A DNA stretch of 18,884 nucleotides, from assembly GCA_963710675.1 (NCBI GenBank), contig CAVQBE010000026.1:1-18884 (forward strand). Reading direction: 5' to 3'. The notes under the pieces are model-generated. The model was not told where the DNA came from, did not search any database, and saw only the letters and a list, made by a program, of their open reading frames with translations. Made by a program: the position numbers and the translations under genes. How positions within the stretch are numbered: the stretch's first letter is position 1; the number at the start of each line of letters is the position of its first letter. Positions 16,297 to 18,884 of this stretch are shown here, in pieces. This stretch comes from JACCZX01 sp963710675. Its GTDB lineage: Bacteria; Pseudomonadota; Gammaproteobacteria; Burkholderiales; Burkholderiaceae_F.

Positions 16297-16924
16297 ATGA
16301 CACGCGTACTCATCGTCGACGACCATCCGCTAGTTGCGCGCGCGACAGCCAATGAGGTGCGCATGGTCAAGCGCGAGGCCGAAACGCGGCTCGCACATTC
16401 CATCGAGGAGGCCGAAGCCGTCATCGCTGACTGGGAAGCGCCCGACACCATCCTGCTCGATCTGCGGCTGCCCGACACCGACGGCCTCTCCGGCCTGGTT
16501 CACCTGCACAAGCTCGCGCCCGAAAGCGACGATTGCGATCATCAGCGCCGAAGATGATCCGCACATCATGCGCGATGCTTTCGCGCAAGGCGCGCGCGGC
16601 TACCTGACGAAGGGTCGCGACATCGATCAGTTCACCGAAGGCCTGCGCAAAGTGCTCGACTACGGCTTCTACTTCCCACCCGAAGTCACGACGCCGGCGC
16701 CCACCACACCTGCCGCGCATCTCACTGACCGCGAAGAAGAAGTCGTCAGAGCCTTGGCGTTGGGCAAGGTCAACAAGCAGCTCGCCGACATGCTCGGCGT
16801 GAGCGAAAGCACCTTCAAGACACACCTGCGTGCGATCTACAGAAAGCTCGGCGTCAGGACGCGCATTCAGGCGGCGGGCCGGGCCCGTGAACTTGGCCTG
16901 CTCGCGATCCGCAGGCGCGCATGA
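16297..16924 (+). CDS. NarL/FixJ-type response regulator, one frameshift
   Basis: This is a two-domain DNA-binding response regulator. The receiver starts MTRVLIVDDHPLV, with acidic pair D8/D9 and phosphoacceptor D55 in ILLDLRLPDTDG. After the shift it continues TIAIISAEDDPHIM and GARGYLTKG (the conserved Lys). The LuxR-type HTH follows: LTDREEEVVRALALGKVNKQ and LGVSESTFKTHLRAIYRKLG. The frame changes at 16519-16521, where removing one C from CCC joins the halves as LHKLAPKATIAIISAEDD. The total length is 3n+1, so a single extra base explains everything. Its stop overlaps the kinase start by 4 bases (ATGA), so the two are co-translated and probably cognate. Because the downstream frame is fully conserved, a sequence error is likely. 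Confidence 0.85.
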
Positions 16925-18135
16925 TCGATCCGATCTTTCGAAGGATGCCGCGCCTGACCGGCACGATGACGCCGGAGGAACGAGTGCGCGTCGTCGTCGC
17001 ACTCGATCACGACGGCCGCCAGCCGCAGACAACACTGGCGATGAGCCTGCGCAACCTGCGCATCCTCGTCAACGATCTGGATGCGAACACGACGGTGAAG
17101 GCGCTTCGAAAATCGATTCCGTCAGTGAAGGCCGAGCTCGTCGCGGTGCAAGCCGCCGTCCGCCAGATCATCGATCTTCAGCAAGACCTGGTCGATGCGA
17201 TTCGCCTGGAGCTCGACGACACGCGCCCTTCCCCGCGCACGATCAACGCCGACGAGATGGTCGAGCGCGCATGCAAGAGCAACATGACGCTCGCCAAAGA
17301 CCTGGACATCACCGTGCGCGGCGCCCGCTCGCGGCTCGCCTTCGTCGCCGATGAACGCTGGGTCGAGCGCATCCTGAACAACCTGGTCGCCAACGCCATC
17401 TGGCACTCCAACGGCAAGAAGATTCTGATCGGCGCACGGCGCAAAAAGGATGACATCGTGTTCGAGGTCCGCGATAACGGCCGCGGCATGAAGCCCGAAA
17501 CCGTCGCCGGCATCTTCGAACCGCTCAAAGCGCCCTCGCTATCGCCGATCGGCCAATCCGCCGCACGCTCGGGCCTCGGCCTTTACAACGTACGGCTTTA
17601 CACCGAGCGCATGGGCGGAACGGTGAATTGCGAATCGACGCCGCAGCGCGGCACCATGTTTCGGATCACGCTGCCCGGGCCGATAACAACCGTCGCGCCG
17701 CAACCGCGTCTGCACGACGTTGACGCAGCAAAGCTCGCCAAGAACAAGCTCGTCGCCATTCTCGATGACGACGTCAGCGTGCTGCGCACGACCGAGCGTC
17801 TATTCGGCAGCCTGGGCGTCGAAGTATTTGCGCACAGCGAACCGCTGGTCTGGCTCAATGGCGTAGTCGAGATGAAGCGGATGCCCGATCTCGTCATTCT
17901 CGATTACCAACTGAAAGACGGAGACTGCACGACCTATCTCGACGTGATCCGCGGCCGATGGGGCGGACAAGGGCTGAAGATGATCGTCGTCACCGGCCAC
18001 GCGCGGAATCCAAACCTCATAAGAATCTCGCAGCAGGTTCCGGTGCTGCGCAAGCCGCTGACTGAGGCAACGTTTGCGCTGATTCTTGATGTGCTGGGCG
18101 GGCGGCGGAAGTTGCCTGCTGCTGGATTTCTATAA
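16921..18135 (+). CDS. Soluble hybrid histidine kinase (HisKA-HATPase-receiver)
   Basis: The 404-residue product has no signal peptide or membrane segment. The H-box is unusually close to the start (LDHDGRQP, His30), of the HDxRQP class. A helical region follows to about residue 110. The HATPase domain has NNLVANAIWHS (N-box Asn158), DNGRGM (185-190) and SGLGLYNVRLYTERMGG (217 onward). The C-terminal receiver (about 275-395) has LDDD at 281-284, Asp328 in LDYQL and Lys378 in LRKPL. Only about 25 residues precede the H-box, so no sensory domain is encoded. Input may come from a partner protein, possibly the TPR protein 5 bases downstream. It overlaps the response regulator gene and likely phosphorylates it. 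Confidence 0.88.
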   Translation: MIDPIFRRMPRLTGTMTPEERVRVVVALDHDGRQPQTTLAMSLRNLRILVNDLDANTTVKALRKSIPSVKAELVAVQAAVRQIIDLQQDLVDAIRLELDDTRPSPRTINADEMVERACKSNMTLAKDLDITVRGARSRLAFVADERWVERILNNLVANAIWHSNGKKILIGARRKKDDIVFEVRDNGRGMKPETVAGIFEPLKAPSLSPIGQSAARSGLGLYNVRLYTERMGGTVNCESTPQRGTMFRITLPGPITTVAPQPRLHDVDAAKLAKNKLVAILDDDVSVLRTTERLFGSLGVEVFAHSEPLVWLNGVVEMKRMPDLVILDYQLKDGDCTTYLDVIRGRWGGQGLKMIVVTGHARNPNLIRISQQVPVLRKPLTEATFALILDVLGGRRKLPAAGFL

Positions 18136-18140
18136 CGCGA

Positions 18141-18884
18141 ATGAACTCGCGCCAACGTTTACTCGACGCTGAATCAGATGCGGACTTGCCTTACGCAGAG
18201 GCTCCCGATCTCCAAGCGCGTCTTGAGCGCCTTAAAGGTCGGTTACTCGCAAATGAAGAATCTCTTTTCGCGCCCGCGGAAATTGCGTTGCGAGCATTGA
18301 AGGGAGAGCCAGCGACAGAACCTCACGGCGCGTGCTGGTTCTTCGTGTCCCGCCGGCACTTTCTCGATCTTGAATACGAGGCTGCCGAAAAGTGCGCGGC
18401 TCAGGCTATTGCCATCGCGCGAGGCGCCAACGATCCGCTATTTCTCGCAAAAGCACTAAAACTACTAGGTCTGGTGCTAGCTGAAATGGGGAAGCCGGCG
18501 GAAGCAGTTCCTGTTTTGCTTGAAGCTTTGGAGAACGCTCGTTCAGTAAGTGATGGCGTTCAGATTTCAGGGGTACTTACGAATTTGGGCCTCACGCAGT
18601 TTTGCGGCGCCCGCTACGGCATTGCTTACGAGTGTTTCAGCAAGCCTTGGAGGCACTGCCAGCGCACGCGCCTGACTTGTCGCACGCCGTTGCGCTGACT
18701 AATCAAGGTCAATTACTGCTAAGGATTAAGGAATTACAACGTGCACTTGAAACAGCGCAGGCTGCACATTCGTCCTTAACAAATCTTCAATCAGTAGAGC
18801 AGGCGGTCACTGCGGTGCATGTTGAACTGCTCTTAGTCCAACTGCGCGTTGCTATTGGCGATACTAGGCACGCTCGGGAGCACG
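18141..18884 (+). CDS. TPR-repeat protein, one frameshift, cut by the right window edge
   Basis: The start ATG lies 5 bases after the kinase stop with no clear ribosome-binding site. About 30 charged residues come first. TPR-like helical pairs follow: LEYEAAEKCAAQAIAIARGA, AKALKLLGLVLAEMGKPAEA and SGVLTNLGLTQFCGARYGIA. The frame breaks at the TTT run 18635-18637. Adding one T gives AYECFQQALEALPAHAPDLS and then ALTNQGQLLLRIKELQRALE, open to the window end. This N-terminal arrangement is common ahead of GGDEF, HD-GYP or kinase output domains, but none is visible here. It may be the TadD-like lipoprotein in other Tad loci, though it lacks a lipobox. The sequence looks less GC-rich than its neighbours. 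Confidence 0.7.

Noticed and set aside
16170..16355. Small plus-strand ORF of 61 codons before and into the response regulator
   Set aside because: It overlaps the response regulator start out of frame, spans the two inverted repeats and has no ribosome-binding site or recognisable motif.
1..18884. CRISPR arrays, insertion sequences, tRNA or rRNA genes
   Set aside because: No regularly spaced repeats, transposase motifs, terminal inverted repeats or RNA gene signatures were seen on either strand.

Overview
The window is GC-rich bacterial DNA. I infer a proteobacterium, most likely a betaproteobacterium. The reasons are the gene order of its Tad (type IVc) pilus locus, the degenerate NtrC-type regulator beside it, an HDxRQP-type hybrid kinase, and an RHS protein carrying a Tle1-like lipase. 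The genus cannot be named from sequence alone.

Layout. (1) 1-878, minus strand: the N-terminal two thirds of an apolipoprotein N-acyltransferase (lnt), split across frames by several one-base indels and running off the left edge. (2) 879-1142: divergent intergenic region with a 19-nt inverted repeat on the lnt side and a sigma70-like promoter on the pilin side. (3) 1143-8858, plus strand: a compact, intact Tad operon in the order flp, a second Flp-like pilin, cpaB, cpaC, an FHA-cpaF fusion, tadB, tadC, a DUF192 gene and a TadE-like pseudopilin with a Cys/Gly/Pro-rich tail. No prepilin peptidase (TadV/CpaA), TadZ/CpaE or TadG is visible here. (4) 8878-14564: a Sec-signal-bearing RHS/YD-repeat protein ending in a DUF2235/Tle1-like alpha/beta-hydrolase, then a translationally coupled small secreted protein that may be its immunity partner. 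Both are cut by frame changes, at least fifteen in the RHS gene. (5) 14614-15963, minus strand: an NtrC-shaped regulator that has lost its ATPase and sigma54-contact motifs, facing the toxin region across a hairpin. (6) 15964-16296: divergent regulatory region with an 18-bp perfect palindrome and a 17-nt inverted repeat. (7) 16297-18135: a NarL/FixJ-type response regulator (one frameshift) overlapping a soluble hybrid histidine kinase. (8) 18141 to the right edge: a TPR protein, also with one frameshift and cut by the window end.

How they fit together. Flp pilins would be polymerised by the FHA-CpaF ATPase on the TadB/TadC platform and leave through the CpaC secretin, with CpaB as periplasmic partner. 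The TadE-like protein would be a minor or tip subunit. The RHS-lipase sits directly after it, has a Sec signal, and begins with a Cys/Pro/Gly-rich segment resembling the TadE tail. The main hypothesis from this window is therefore a Tad-pilus-associated RHS lipase toxin with a coupled immunity protein. The pseudo-NtrC regulator and the kinase/response-regulator pair are candidate controllers.

Caution: the frame changes cluster in lnt and RHS, with none in the 7.7 kb Tad operon. Several fall in short homopolymers and leave the encoded protein otherwise well conserved. Recent gene decay and local sequence error both remain possible.
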